Program-made: the position numbers and the translations under genes
Part shown: in pieces, positions 18,327-26,217 of the stretch
Numbering within the stretch: position 1 is the stretch's first letter
Layout of the letters: each line of letters begins with the position of its first letter
Origin: Mycobacterium shinjukuense
GTDB taxonomy: Bacteria > Actinomycetota > Actinomycetes > Mycobacteriales > Mycobacteriaceae
Direction: 5' to 3'
Length of the DNA: 64,000 bases
Assembly: GCF_010730055.1 (NCBI RefSeq)
Contig: NZ_AP022575.1
Location: 2,108,001 to 2,172,000, forward strand
The notes under the pieces: generated by a model
What the model was told of the DNA's origin: nothing
The model's database searches: none
Seen by the model: the letters and a program-made list of their open reading frames with translations, nothing else

Positions 18327-18575
18327 ATGCAGGTACGTCCTGTCAACCATTGCATGTATGTTTTGATTTTGCGTTACCACTCTGGCTTGCCGTCCGCAGC
18401 TGACACGCCGATGCCGACCAAGCCCTTGTTAGAGTTGGGTCGGATCGCCGCACTTCATTCAGGCATGCATTGGTTCAACGGATTTCTCCGCGTGTGGCGA
18501 CGATGGCCAAACGGCTGCTTCTGTAAAGGGGCGGAGCAGGTTTCCGCCCCTTTACGCGTCGTAATCAGCCGCTGA
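18327..18575 (+). CDS. Small ORF divergent from the cas operon, unknown
   Basis: An 82-residue ORF starts at ATG 18327 after AGGAG with 7-nt spacing, a good ribosome binding site. It is transcribed away from csb1. The product (MQVRPVNHCMYVLILRYHSG...) is basic, with several Trp, Cys and His, and I recognise no family. Its first codons are AT-rich and unlike mycobacterial genes, suggesting foreign DNA. A 13-bp perfect hairpin (18523-18555) lies inside its last third, which argues against a normal gene. It could be a small anti-CRISPR-like, toxin-like or remnant gene, or no gene at all. Confidence 0.25.
   Translation: MQVRPVNHCMYVLILRYHSGLPSAADTPMPTKPLLELGRIAALHSGMHWFNGFLRVWRRWPNGCFCKGAEQVSAPLRVVISR
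18523..18555. terminator. 13-bp perfect hairpin between the island and the aroE block
   Basis: GTAAAGGGGCGGA (18523-18535) pairs completely with TCCGCCCCTTTAC (18543-18555) around a 7-nt loop. It resembles a bidirectional intrinsic terminator. It may end transcription of the small ORF or an RNA starting in the csb1 promoter region, or of the aroE operon running leftward. The 190 bases from here to 18746 show no supported gene. Confidence 0.5.
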
Positions 18576-18746
18576 GTTCGCCACGGTTCCCATGCAAGAT
18601 CGCTCACGTTCGAGCCCGGCGCGCGGTGACCGTGAAGCTCCTGTTGCGAGCACCCAGCGCCAGCGCCTCGCCAGCGAGTGTCCAAGCTGTTCTCTGAACG
18701 AATCGCGTTGTGCTAGAGTTTAATTCGTTGTCAAATCACCGATGGC

Positions 18747-19193
18747 CTACACAGATATCGCGCCAGGTTCCACCAGCGGGCTTCCGATGAGCCCCACCGC
18801 GCCGGCGGTGGCCACACACATCGACGGCCCGTGCGGCAGGGTGCGGACGCCCCATGGCGTCACCATCACGCCGCACACCGCGGTCAGCAGCGGCGCGGCC
18901 AGCGCCGCTAGAAACCACACCTCGACGCCGAAGCAACCGGTCAGCCCACCCAGGCCGATCGCCAGCTTGACGTCACCGGCGCCCATCGCGGCCGGGGCCG
19001 CCAGGTGCACCAGCAGGTACACCCCGGCCAATGCGGCCGCCCCGGCCAGCGCCGGCAAACCGTGGCCGGCGAACACGGCGACCAGCAGGATCACGCCCGC
19101 CCCCGGCAGGGTCAGCGTGTTGGGTAGCCGGCGCTGCCGGATGTCGTAGACGCACAGGGCTGCCATCCAGAGCAACACCGTCCCCGCCAGCAT
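18747..19193 (-). CDS. Prepilin-type peptidase (A24 family), Rv2551c equivalent
   Basis: The 148-residue polytopic membrane protein starts MLAGTVLLWMAALCVYDIRQRRLPN. Both aspartates of the A24 aspartic proteases are seen: D in YDIRQRRLPN and D in the GxGD motif (MGAGDVKLAIG). Four to five hydrophobic helices follow. These enzymes cleave prepilin leader peptides at the inner membrane; in mycobacteria the substrate is uncertain, possibly Flp-type pilins. It is the last gene of the alaS-ruvX-mltG-aroE run, starting 11 nt after aroE. Its end marks the right border of the CRISPR island. Confidence 0.82.
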   Translation of the reverse strand: MLAGTVLLWMAALCVYDIRQRRLPNTLTLPGAGVILLVAVFAGHGLPALAGAAALAGVYLLVHLAAPAAMGAGDVKLAIGLGGLTGCFGVEVWFLAALAAPLLTAVCGVMVTPWGVRTLPHGPSMCVATAGAVGLIGSPLVEPGAISV

Positions 19194-19204
19194 GCTGGGG
19201 CACG

Positions 19205-20032
19205 CTAGTCCAACGCGGCCAGCGCGCAAGTCATCGCTTCGCGGGGCGCGGGCAACCCGGTGAACTGCTCCACCTGGGCGAATGCCTGATGCAGCAACAT
19301 CTGCAGGCCGCTGATCACCCGCCCGCCCGCCGCGGCGACCGCGGCGGCCAGCGGCGTGGGCCACGGGTCGTAAACCGCGTCCAGCAGCACCGGGACGGCG
19401 GCCAAGGTGCCGGCGTACCGCGATGCCACGCCCGCCGGAAGGGTGCTCACCAGCACCCCCGCGGCCGCCACCTCCGCGGCCAACCGGTCGTCGTCGAGGC
19501 CGCAGAACCGGGTCGGCACGCCGACCCGGGTGCCCAGGTCCACCAGCCGGGCGGCCTTGTCCGGGTTGCGCGCAACGACGGTGACGCCGGTGACACCGAG
19601 TTCGGCCAACGCCACCACCGCCGCCGGTGCGGTACCCCCGGACCCCAGCACCAGCGCGTGCCCGGACACCGTCCCCAACGCCCCGGCGACGCCGTCGATG
19701 TCGGTGTTGTCGGCCCGCCAGCCGCGCGCCGTCCGCACCAGGGTGTTGGCCGAACCGACCAGGTCCGCGCGCGCGGTGTGCTCGTCGGCGAACCGCAGCG
19801 CGGCGAACTTGCCCGGCATGGTCACCGACACGCCCACCCACTCCGGGCCGAAGCCGCCCACCACACCGGGCAGTTGCTCGGCGCCGCATTCGATGCGCTC
19901 GTAGGTCCAGTCGTGCAGGCCCAGCGCGCGGTAGGCGGCCAGGTGCAGTTGCGGGGACCGGGAATGGGTGATCGGCGAACCGAGCACGCCCGCCTTATTG
20001 GGCGCCGAGCTAGCGCGTGCTGTCGAGGACAC
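19205..20032 (-). CDS. aroE: Shikimate dehydrogenase AroE
   Basis: This enzyme reduces 3-dehydroshikimate to shikimate with NADPH in the chorismate pathway. The 275-residue sequence has the shikimate-binding region PITHSRSPQLH, the ADNTDIDG motif with the catalytic and substrate-binding Asn-Thr-Asp, and the nucleotide loop LGSGGTA. The start is taken as GTG 20032, which overlaps the end of mltG by 23 bp; upstream codons are only mltG in another frame. The product length is close to the M. tuberculosis enzyme. Confidence 0.93.
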   Translation of the reverse strand: MSSTARASSAPNKAGVLGSPITHSRSPQLHLAAYRALGLHDWTYERIECGAEQLPGVVGGFGPEWVGVSVTMPGKFAALRFADEHTARADLVGSANTLVRTARGWRADNTDIDGVAGALGTVSGHALVLGSGGTAPAAVVALAELGVTGVTVVARNPDKAARLVDLGTRVGVPTRFCGLDDDRLAAEVAAAGVLVSTLPAGVASRYAGTLAAVPVLLDAVYDPWPTPLAAAVAAAGGRVISGLQMLLHQAFAQVEQFTGLPAPREAMTCALAALD

Positions 20033-21251
20033 CGTTGTGCTTGGCCAGCTCGATATTCGCCAGATGCTGGTGATAGTCCCGGGTGAACAGCGTCGTCCCC
20101 TGGGTGTCGATGGTGACGAAGTACAACCAGTCACCCGGCTGTGGGTGCTCGGCGGCGCGCAGCGCGTCAACGCCGGGCGAACAGATCGCGGTGGCCGGCA
20201 GCCCCTCGGACACATAGGTGTTCCACGGCGTGCGCTGGGCACGGTCGGCGTCGCTGGTGGCCACCTCCCGGCGGTCCAGCGGGTAGTTCACCGTCGAGTC
20301 GAACTCCAGCGTGCGATGCTCGCGCAGCCGGTTGTAGATGACCTGCGCCACCTTCGGGAAATCCTGCGTGTTGGATTCCTGCTGCACCAGCGAGGCCACC
20401 ACCAGGATGTCGTAGGGCGACAGGCTCAGCGCCTTGGCGGTGTCCACCAGACCCGATTTCATGTACTCCACGGCTCCGGCGCTGATCAGCGTCGCCAGGA
20501 TGGTCTGCGCCGAGGCCCCCGGATCGACGTTGAAGGTCCCCGGCGCGATCAGGCCCTCGATCCGGCGATGGTCATTGCCCAGCTCCAGCACCGGCTCGAC
20601 CGCCCAGGGCGGCACCGCCAGCATCGTCGGGGTGCCCTTGCTGACCGCGGCACGCAGATCCGCCACCGACACGCAGCGTCGGTTACCGTCGAGATCCACG
20701 CAGGTCGCCTGGGAGATCAGGGTGAGAATGCCGGGGTTGACGACGTTGGTCTTCATATCGGTGGTGTCGTCGAGCTGCCGCCCCTCCGGAATGACCAGCT
20801 TGCCCACCCTGTTCTTGGGGTCCGCCAGCCGGGCGACCGCGGCCGCCGCCGGAATCTCGGTGCGCATCCGATAGAACCCGGGCTGGATCAACGCGATCGC
20901 GGCGTTGCCGTGCGCGGCGTCGACGAACGCCCGCACGGTGGCCACCACGCCGCGGTCGTGCAGCGTCTCCCCCACCGCGGTCGTCGAATCACCGGCCCGT
21001 ATCTGGATGACGATGTCCCTCTTGCCGGTCCCGGTGTAGTCGTCACCGGAACCCGACAGCACGTGCCACAGCTTCGAGCCCACCACCACAGCCGCCACCA
21101 CGACCACGACCACCAGGCCGCCCACGAACCCGCCGGCGACGCGCCGCCGGCGGGTGATTCGTTGTGCCCGCCTGCGATCCGCACGGGTCTTGCGGTGCCG
21201 AGTGGGCCGGACCGCGACGGGCTGGGCCCGGTGGCGGTGGTGCTCACCCAT
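20010..21251 (-). CDS. mltG: Endolytic murein transglycosylase MltG
   Basis: The 413-residue membrane-anchored YceG/MltG family protein cleaves nascent peptidoglycan strands and so sets glycan length. The basic N-terminal cytoplasmic tail (about residues 1-38) precedes one hydrophobic helix (VAGGFVGGLVVVVVVAAVVVG, split about 39-59). A LysM-like and a catalytic domain follow. The catalytic Glu is in ASLVQQESN, and the conserved NTYVSEGLPATAI stretch is present near the end. ATG 21251 overlaps the ruvX stop by 8 bp. It is the Rv2553c equivalent. Confidence 0.93.
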   Translation of the reverse strand: MGEHHRHRAQPVAVRPTRHRKTRADRRRAQRITRRRRVAGGFVGGLVVVVVVAAVVVGSKLWHVLSGSGDDYTGTGKRDIVIQIRAGDSTTAVGETLHDRGVVATVRAFVDAAHGNAAIALIQPGFYRMRTEIPAAAAVARLADPKNRVGKLVIPEGRQLDDTTDMKTNVVNPGILTLISQATCVDLDGNRRCVSVADLRAAVSKGTPTMLAVPPWAVEPVLELGNDHRRIEGLIAPGTFNVDPGASAQTILATLISAGAVEYMKSGLVDTAKALSLSPYDILVVASLVQQESNTQDFPKVAQVIYNRLREHRTLEFDSTVNYPLDRREVATSDADRAQRTPWNTYVSEGLPATAICSPGVDALRAAEHPQPGDWLYFVTIDTQGTTLFTRDYHQHLANIELAKHNGVLDSTR

Positions 21252-21762
21252 CGGCGCCTTCCTGAGCCACCCGTGCGGCCAGCACGGTGCGGCGTTCATC
21301 CAGCCAGCCCTGCAGGATGGCCACCGCGGCGGCCTGATCGATCACCGAACGCTGATCCCGAGCCCGCACACCCGCCGCGCGCAGTGCCCGCTGCGCGCTC
21401 ACCGTGGTCAGCCGCTCGTCGGCCAGCCGCACCGGCGTGGGCGCGATTCGCACAGCCAGCGCCTCGGCCAGCTCGATCGCATCGCGGGCCGCGGCCCCGG
21501 TGCGGTCGGCCAGGGTGCGCGGCAGCCCGACGATCACCTCGACGGCCTGCCGTTCGGTGGCCAGCGCGGCCAGCCGGCGCAGATGCTTGTCGCTGCGGTC
21601 GCGGCGCACGGTTTCCACCGGGGTGGCCAGTATGCCGTCGGGATCGCTGCAGGCCACGCCGATCCGCACCGTGCCCACGTCGACGCCGAGGCGGCGCCCC
21701 CGTCCGGGGTCCTGGTCTGGATCGCCGGGCCGGTCAGGCGGGCGGCGGTGTGCTTCGCCCAC
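21244..21762 (-). CDS. ruvX: Putative pre-16S rRNA nuclease / Holliday junction resolvase RuvX (YqgF)
   Basis: The 172-residue RNase H-fold protein has the diagnostic LGVDVGTVRIGVA strand-loop with the first metal-binding Asp, the middle VGLPRTL segment and the C-terminal DQAAAVAILQGWL. YqgF-family proteins mature the 5' end of 16S rRNA, and a resolvase role has also been proposed, including for the M. tuberculosis protein. It starts directly after the alaS stop (21763) and overlaps mltG at its end, forming one tight operon. Confidence 0.92.
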   Translation of the reverse strand: MGEAHRRPPDRPGDPDQDPGRGRRLGVDVGTVRIGVACSDPDGILATPVETVRRDRSDKHLRRLAALATERQAVEVIVGLPRTLADRTGAAARDAIELAEALAVRIAPTPVRLADERLTTVSAQRALRAAGVRARDQRSVIDQAAAVAILQGWLDERRTVLAARVAQEGADG

Positions 21763-24477
21763 TCAACCGACCCGTGCTATCACGGCGATCTCGGAGCGGA
21801 CCGCGTCGAGCGCGGCGTCGATCCCGGTCGGATCCTTGCCTGAGCCTTGCGCCAGGTCGGCCTTGCCGCCGCCGCGGCCCGCGACCGCCACGGCAAGCTG
21901 TTTGACCAGCTCGTTGGCCCGAATGCCGAGGTCCTGGGCGGCGGGATTGGTCGCCACCGCATACGGCACGGTGGACCTCTCCCCCTCGGCGATCAGCGCG
22001 ACCACCGCCGGATCGCTGCCCAGCTTGCCGCGGATGTCGCCGACCAGGGAACGCAGGTCGGCCGCGGTCATCCCGGCGGACATGCGTTGCGCCACCACCC
22101 GGACGTTGCCGATGCGTTCGGCGCCGGCCGCCGCGTTCGCCGCGGCCGCCCGCGCGCCGGCCAGCCGCACGCGTTCGAGTTCCTTCTCGGCGGCCCGCAG
22201 CCGCTCCACCAGATTGGCCACCCGGGCAGGCACCTCAGCCGACGGAAGCTTCAGCGACGACGCCAGCCCGGCCATCAGCGCGCGTTCCTTGGCCAGGTGC
22301 CGGAACGACTCCAGCCCGACGTAGGCCTCCACCCTGCGCACCCCGGAACCGATCGACGATTCACCCAGGATCGTCACCGGGCCGATCTGGGCGGTGTTGC
22401 TCACATGGGTGCCGCCGCACAGCTCCAGCGAGAACGGTCCGCCCATCTCAACCACCCGCACCTGGTCGGGATAGCTCTCGCCGAACATTGCGATAGCGCC
22501 CATCGCCTTGGCCTTGTCGAGCTGCTCGGTGAAGGTGTGCACCTCGAAGCCGGCTTGCACGGCCTCGTTGGTCACTTCTTCGATCTGGGTGCGCTGCTGT
22601 TCGGTCAACGGCCCTTGCCAATTGAAGTCGAAGCGCAGGTAGCCCGGCCGGTTCAGCGAGCCGGCCTGAACCGCGCTGGGCCCCAGCACTTGTCGCAACG
22701 CCGCGTGCACCATGTGGGTGCCCGAGTGACCCTGGGTGGCGCCCCGGCGCCAGCCCGGGTCCACCGCCGCGATGACGGTGTCGCCCTCGACGAATTCCCC
22801 GGACTCCACGTTAACCCTATGCACAAAAAGGGTTTTGGCGATCTTTTGCACATCGGTGACCGCCGCCCGGGCGGTGCCGCTGGACCCGGTTCCGCTGATG
22901 GTTCCCTCGTCGGCGATCTGCCCACCCGACTCGGCATACAGCGGGGTGCGGTCCAGAATCAGCTCCACCCGATCGGCTTCGGCGATGTCCCCCGGCGAGC
23001 CGTGCGCCACCACCGGAACCCGCTTGCCGTCCACGAAGATGCCCAAAATCCTTGCCTCGGAAGTCAACTCGTCATATCCGGTGAACTTGGTGGGGCCGGC
23101 GTCGACCAACTCGCGGTAGGCGCTCAAGTCGGCGTGCGCGTGCTTGCGCGCGGCGGCGTCGGCCTTGGCGCGGCGGCGCTGCTGCGCCATCAGTTCGTGA
23201 AAGCCGGCCTCGTCGACCATCAGCCCGGCTTCGGCGGCCATCTCCAGGGTCAGCTCGATCGGGAAGCCGTAGGTGTCGTGCAGGGTGAAGGCGTCCGAAC
23301 CGGACACCACGCCGGCGCCGGAGGACTTGGTGGCACCGGCCACCTCGTCGAACAGCTTGGAGCCCGACGCCAGCGTGCGGTTGAACGCCGTCTCCTCGGC
23401 GACGGCGATGCGGTTGATCCGCTCGAAGTCGGTGACCAGCTCGGGATAGGACGGGCCCATCGCATCGCGCACGGTGGCCATCAGATCCCCGACGATCGGG
23501 GTGTCGATGCCCAGCAGCTTGGCCGAGCGGATGACCCGGCGCAGCAACCGACGCAACACATAGCCGCGGCCGTCGTTGCCGGGGCTGACGCCGTCGCCGA
23601 TCAGGATCGCGGCGGTGCGGCTGTGGTCGGCGATGATGCGGTAGCGCACGTCGTCGGCGTGATTGCCGACATCATAGGGGCGCGGCGCGCGAGCGGCCAC
23701 GGTGTCGATGATCGGTCGCAGCAGATCGGTCTCGTAGACGTTGTGCACCCCTTGCAGCACCAGCGCGACCCGCTCCACCCCCATGCCGGTGTCGATGTTC
23801 TTGCGGGGCAGCGGCCCCAGGATCACATAGTCCTCTTTGCTGGTGCCCTCGCCGCGCTCGTTCTGCATGAACACCAGGTTCCACAGCTCAAGGTAGCGGT
23901 CCTCGCTGATAATCGGGCCGCCCTCGGGGCCGAACTCGGGCCCGCGGTCGTAGTAGATCTCCGACGACGGCCCACAGGGCCCGGGGATGCCCATCGACCA
24001 ATAGTTGTGGGCCATGCCGCGGCGCTGAATCCGCTTGGGCGGCAGCCCGGCGATCTGCTGCCACAGCTGCGCGGCCTCGTCGTCGTCGAGATACACCGTG
24101 GCCCAGATTCTGTCCGGATCCAGTCCGTAGCCGCCGTCGGCGACGGGGTTGGTCAGCAGCGACCAGGCCAGTTCGATCGCCCGGCGTTTGAAATAGTCGC
24201 CGAACGAGAAATTGCCGGCCATCTGAAAGAACGTGTTGTGCCGGGTGGTGATGCCGACCTCGTCGATATCGGGGGTGCGGATGCACTTCTGGATGCTGGT
24301 GGCCGTGGAATACGGCGGCGTGCGCTGCCCCAGGAAGTACGGGACGAACTGGACCATGCCGGCGTTGACGAACAACAGGTTGGGGTCGTCGAGGATCACC
24401 GAGGCGCTCGGTACCTCGGTGTGGCCCGCCTTCACGAAGTGATCAAGGAACCGCTTCCTGATCTCGTGTGTTTGCAC
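21763..24477 (-). CDS. alaS: Alanyl-tRNA synthetase AlaS
   Basis: The 904-residue enzyme charges tRNA-Ala and deacylates mischarged Ser/Gly-tRNA. The start is GTG 24477 (QTHEIRKRFLDHF) with GAGGAAG upstream; the longer ORF start at 24507 is not needed. The catalytic class II core fills about residues 1-430 (FFQMAGNFSFGDYFK, GPSSEIYYD, and GVSPGNDGRGYVLRRL). The editing domain shows HSGTHMVH and CGGTHVSN, the zinc ligands of the deacylation site. The C-terminal C-Ala region contains the glycine stretch GRGGGKADLAQG. Length equals that of the M. tuberculosis protein. Confidence 0.98.
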   Translation of the reverse strand: MQTHEIRKRFLDHFVKAGHTEVPSASVILDDPNLLFVNAGMVQFVPYFLGQRTPPYSTATSIQKCIRTPDIDEVGITTRHNTFFQMAGNFSFGDYFKRRAIELAWSLLTNPVADGGYGLDPDRIWATVYLDDDEAAQLWQQIAGLPPKRIQRRGMAHNYWSMGIPGPCGPSSEIYYDRGPEFGPEGGPIISEDRYLELWNLVFMQNERGEGTSKEDYVILGPLPRKNIDTGMGVERVALVLQGVHNVYETDLLRPIIDTVAARAPRPYDVGNHADDVRYRIIADHSRTAAILIGDGVSPGNDGRGYVLRRLLRRVIRSAKLLGIDTPIVGDLMATVRDAMGPSYPELVTDFERINRIAVAEETAFNRTLASGSKLFDEVAGATKSSGAGVVSGSDAFTLHDTYGFPIELTLEMAAEAGLMVDEAGFHELMAQQRRRAKADAAARKHAHADLSAYRELVDAGPTKFTGYDELTSEARILGIFVDGKRVPVVAHGSPGDIAEADRVELILDRTPLYAESGGQIADEGTISGTGSSGTARAAVTDVQKIAKTLFVHRVNVESGEFVEGDTVIAAVDPGWRRGATQGHSGTHMVHAALRQVLGPSAVQAGSLNRPGYLRFDFNWQGPLTEQQRTQIEEVTNEAVQAGFEVHTFTEQLDKAKAMGAIAMFGESYPDQVRVVEMGGPFSLELCGGTHVSNTAQIGPVTILGESSIGSGVRRVEAYVGLESFRHLAKERALMAGLASSLKLPSAEVPARVANLVERLRAAEKELERVRLAGARAAAANAAAGAERIGNVRVVAQRMSAGMTAADLRSLVGDIRGKLGSDPAVVALIAEGERSTVPYAVATNPAAQDLGIRANELVKQLAVAVAGRGGGKADLAQGSGKDPTGIDAALDAVRSEIAVIARVG

Positions 24478-24525
24478 AGTTGTCGCTTCCTCGTTCCTGG
24501 TTACCAACGCCCCAATTGACTGCGC

Positions 24526-24927
24526 TTAGCCCTCCACAAAACTCAAACGCACCGACCGACGCGGATTATCCCGGTTGAGGTCGACCAGAACCACGCTTTG
24601 CCAGATCCCCAGCAGCGGCTCACCACCCGACACCGGCACCGTCACCGACGGTGCGACCAGCGCCGGCAGCACATGATCGGCGCCGTGACCGTAGGAGCCG
24701 TGGGCGTGCCGGTAGCGGTCGTCGCGCGGCAACAACCGGTTCAGGGTGTCGACCAGGTCCTCGTCGGAACCGGCTCCGGTCTCGATGATCGCCACACCGG
24801 CCGTCGCATGCGGGACGAACACGTTGCACAGGCCGTCGTTGTGGGTCGCGCAGAAGGCACGCACGGCGTCGGTGAGATCGACGATGCGGCGACGCGCGGT
24901 GTCCACATCCAGCACATCGGTATCCAC
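24526..24927 (-). CDS. YjbQ/UPF0047 family protein, Rv2556c equivalent
   Basis: The compact 133-residue protein has the family signature HATAGVAIIETGAGSDEDL and HGSYGHGADHVLPAL, whose His residues can bind a metal or ligand. The C-terminal QSVVLVDLNRDNPRRSV is also conserved. Biochemical function is unsettled; weak thiamine phosphate synthase activity has been reported for some members. It is 48 bp upstream of alaS on the same strand and probably co-transcribed. It diverges from the Rv2557-type gene at 25098, leaving about 170 bp of shared promoter space. Confidence 0.85.
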   Translation of the reverse strand: MDTDVLDVDTARRRIVDLTDAVRAFCATHNDGLCNVFVPHATAGVAIIETGAGSDEDLVDTLNRLLPRDDRYRHAHGSYGHGADHVLPALVAPSVTVPVSGGEPLLGIWQSVVLVDLNRDNPRRSVRLSFVEG

Positions 24928-25047
24928 CCGTCCCAGCCTACGGTGAGGGCTCGCCGACCCGCCAACCCGTTACCGCCTCGAGCCGGCCGTCTAGCGCCCG
25001 GATTGCCCATTGCCCCGCGCGGTCGGTCGGAGGAAGGTATTGAGTGA

Positions 25048-25075
25048 CCGGTGGCGCCACCGGGGCGCTGCCCCG
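25048..25075 (+). promoter_or_regulatory. Palindrome and second hairpin upstream of the first Rv2557/Rv2558-type gene
   Basis: CCGGTGGCGCCACCGG (25048-25063) is a perfect 16-bp palindrome, and CGGGGC-GCT-GCCCCG (25061-25075) overlaps it as a second hairpin. The same block occurs before the paralogue at 26171-26198. Conservation of the block in a leader next to otherwise different sequence suggests a regulator site or an RNA structure controlling both genes. Confidence 0.5.
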
Positions 25076-25097
25076 AACAGTGAAAGAGGGGTGGATC

Positions 25098-25718
25098 GTG
25101 TACGCGCGCTCTACCACTATTCAGGCGCAACCCCAGTCCATCGACACCGGGATTGCGCATGTTCGCGATGTGGTTATGCCCGCGCTGCAGGAGATGGACG
25201 GGTGCGTCGGCGTATCCCTTTTGGTCGACCGGAGATCCGGCCGCTGCATCGCCACCAGCGCCTGGGAGACCGCGGAGGCGATGCGTGCCACCGGGGAACA
25301 AGTCACGCCTATCCGTGATCGGTGCGCGGAGATGTTCGGCGGCACCGCCGCCGTCGAGGAGTGGGAGATCGCGTCGATGCATCGCGACCACCGCTCGGCC
25401 GACGGTGCCTGTGTGCGGGCGACCTGGGTCAAGGTGCCACCGGACCAAGTTGACCAGGGCATCGAGTATTACAAGTCGTCCGTGCTGCCGCAGATCGAGG
25501 CCCTCGACGGGTTCTGCAGCGCCAGCCTGTTGGTCGACCGCGCCTCCGGGCGTGCGGTGGCCTCCACGACGTTCGACAGCCTCGCCGCGATGGACCGCAA
25601 CAGGGAGCAGGCGACCGCCCTCAAGACCAGGTCGCTGCGCGAGGCGGGCGGCGAGGAACTCGATGAGTGCGAGTTCGAACTGGCGCTGGCGCACCTGCGG
25701 GTACCCGAACTGGTCTGA
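25098..25718 (+). CDS. Rv2557/Rv2558-type protein, copy 1
   Basis: This is a conserved mycobacterial protein of unknown biochemistry with 206 residues from GTG 25098. It contains two similar halves (LLVDRRSGRCIATSAWE near residue 48 and LLVDRASGRAVASTTFD near residue 155), each resembling an antibiotic-biosynthesis-monooxygenase/dimeric ferredoxin-like unit. The M. tuberculosis relatives are reported as induced by nutrient starvation. I chose 25098 because the paralogue has its start at the same place and a stop codon before it. A GTG at 25044 with GGAGGAAGG upstream would give 224 residues and is a real alternative. Confidence 0.8.
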   Translation: MYARSTTIQAQPQSIDTGIAHVRDVVMPALQEMDGCVGVSLLVDRRSGRCIATSAWETAEAMRATGEQVTPIRDRCAEMFGGTAAVEEWEIASMHRDHRSADGACVRATWVKVPPDQVDQGIEYYKSSVLPQIEALDGFCSASLLVDRASGRAVASTTFDSLAAMDRNREQATALKTRSLREAGGEELDECEFELALAHLRVPELV

Positions 25719-25889
25719 TCAAGATTCCGGCGGCCATACCGGCCAAACTCGATGAGCAATTCCTGACTCCGCGCCGAGCGTGCACTGGTTGCGGGGACAC
25801 GCCGGGCGATGCCGCCGTGGTTGCACGTTCGGCGGGCGAGCTGTGCGTGCCGCTGGTGCGCCCGACCGCGTGGACGAGCGTCACCTATG

Positions 25890-25954
25890 ACCACGGCGCC
25901 GGCGGCACCGGCGGGCTGCTGCTCGGCAATGACGGCAACAACGGGTTGCCGTAG
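25890..25954 (+). pseudogene. PGRS-like C-terminal remnant in a 500-bp gene-free stretch
   Basis: Between the two paralogues (25719-26217) there is no intact gene. One frame ends with DHGAGGTGGLLLGNDGNNGLP and a stop at 25954, which looks like the tail of a PGRS-type glycine-rich gene. Codons before it (from about 25740) are not glycine-rich and no PE domain is near. The remaining 260 bases up to 26217 hold only the leader palindrome of the next gene. Confidence 0.35.
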
Positions 25955-26170
25955 GCCGCCGGCGGCACACACGGGTCGGGCTAAATCCAGGTGATGTAGC
26001 AGCCGGAACACCCGCACGTACCACCGCCTGCTGTTCGGCTGCCTGCGCCCCGACATCAACCAGGATTCGTGCCTGGCTGCAGCCGCCGAAACGGCACCGG
26101 CAGCTACCCCAGACAAGCCCCCGACAAGCATTGCCAGGGCCATTCGGTAGGAGGAAGGTAATCGGTGGGA

Positions 26171-26198
26171 CCGGTGGCGCCACCGGGGCGCTGCCCCG
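26171..26198 (+). promoter_or_regulatory. Palindrome and second hairpin upstream of the second Rv2557/Rv2558-type gene
   Basis: CCGGTGGCGCCACCGG recurs exactly at 26171-26186, followed by the overlapping CGGGGC-GCT-GCCCCG hairpin to 26198. Before it lies the GGAGGAAGG string also found upstream of copy 1. Here the block is untranslated, because an in-frame TAA (26200-26202) precedes the GTG start at 26218. Confidence 0.5.
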
Positions 26199-26217
26199 AT
26201 AACAGGAGGGGTCGATC

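Noticed and set aside
18747..19889. A 380-codon frame covering the prepilin peptidase and most of aroE
   Set aside because: Only the last 148 codons encode the membrane peptidase; the upstream part is an aroE frame shadow.
21847..24519. An 890-codon open frame on the plus strand opposite alaS
   Set aside because: High G+C leaves antisense frames open; alaS has full conserved motifs and defines the coding strand.
26082..26095. GCCGCCGAAACGGC, a 14-base exact match to the middle of the CRISPR repeat, in the leader of the second Rv2557/Rv2558-type gene
   Set aside because: The match is GC-rich and palindrome-like, lacks the conserved GCCTCGATGAAG part, and sits 16 kb from the locus; chance is the simplest explanation.
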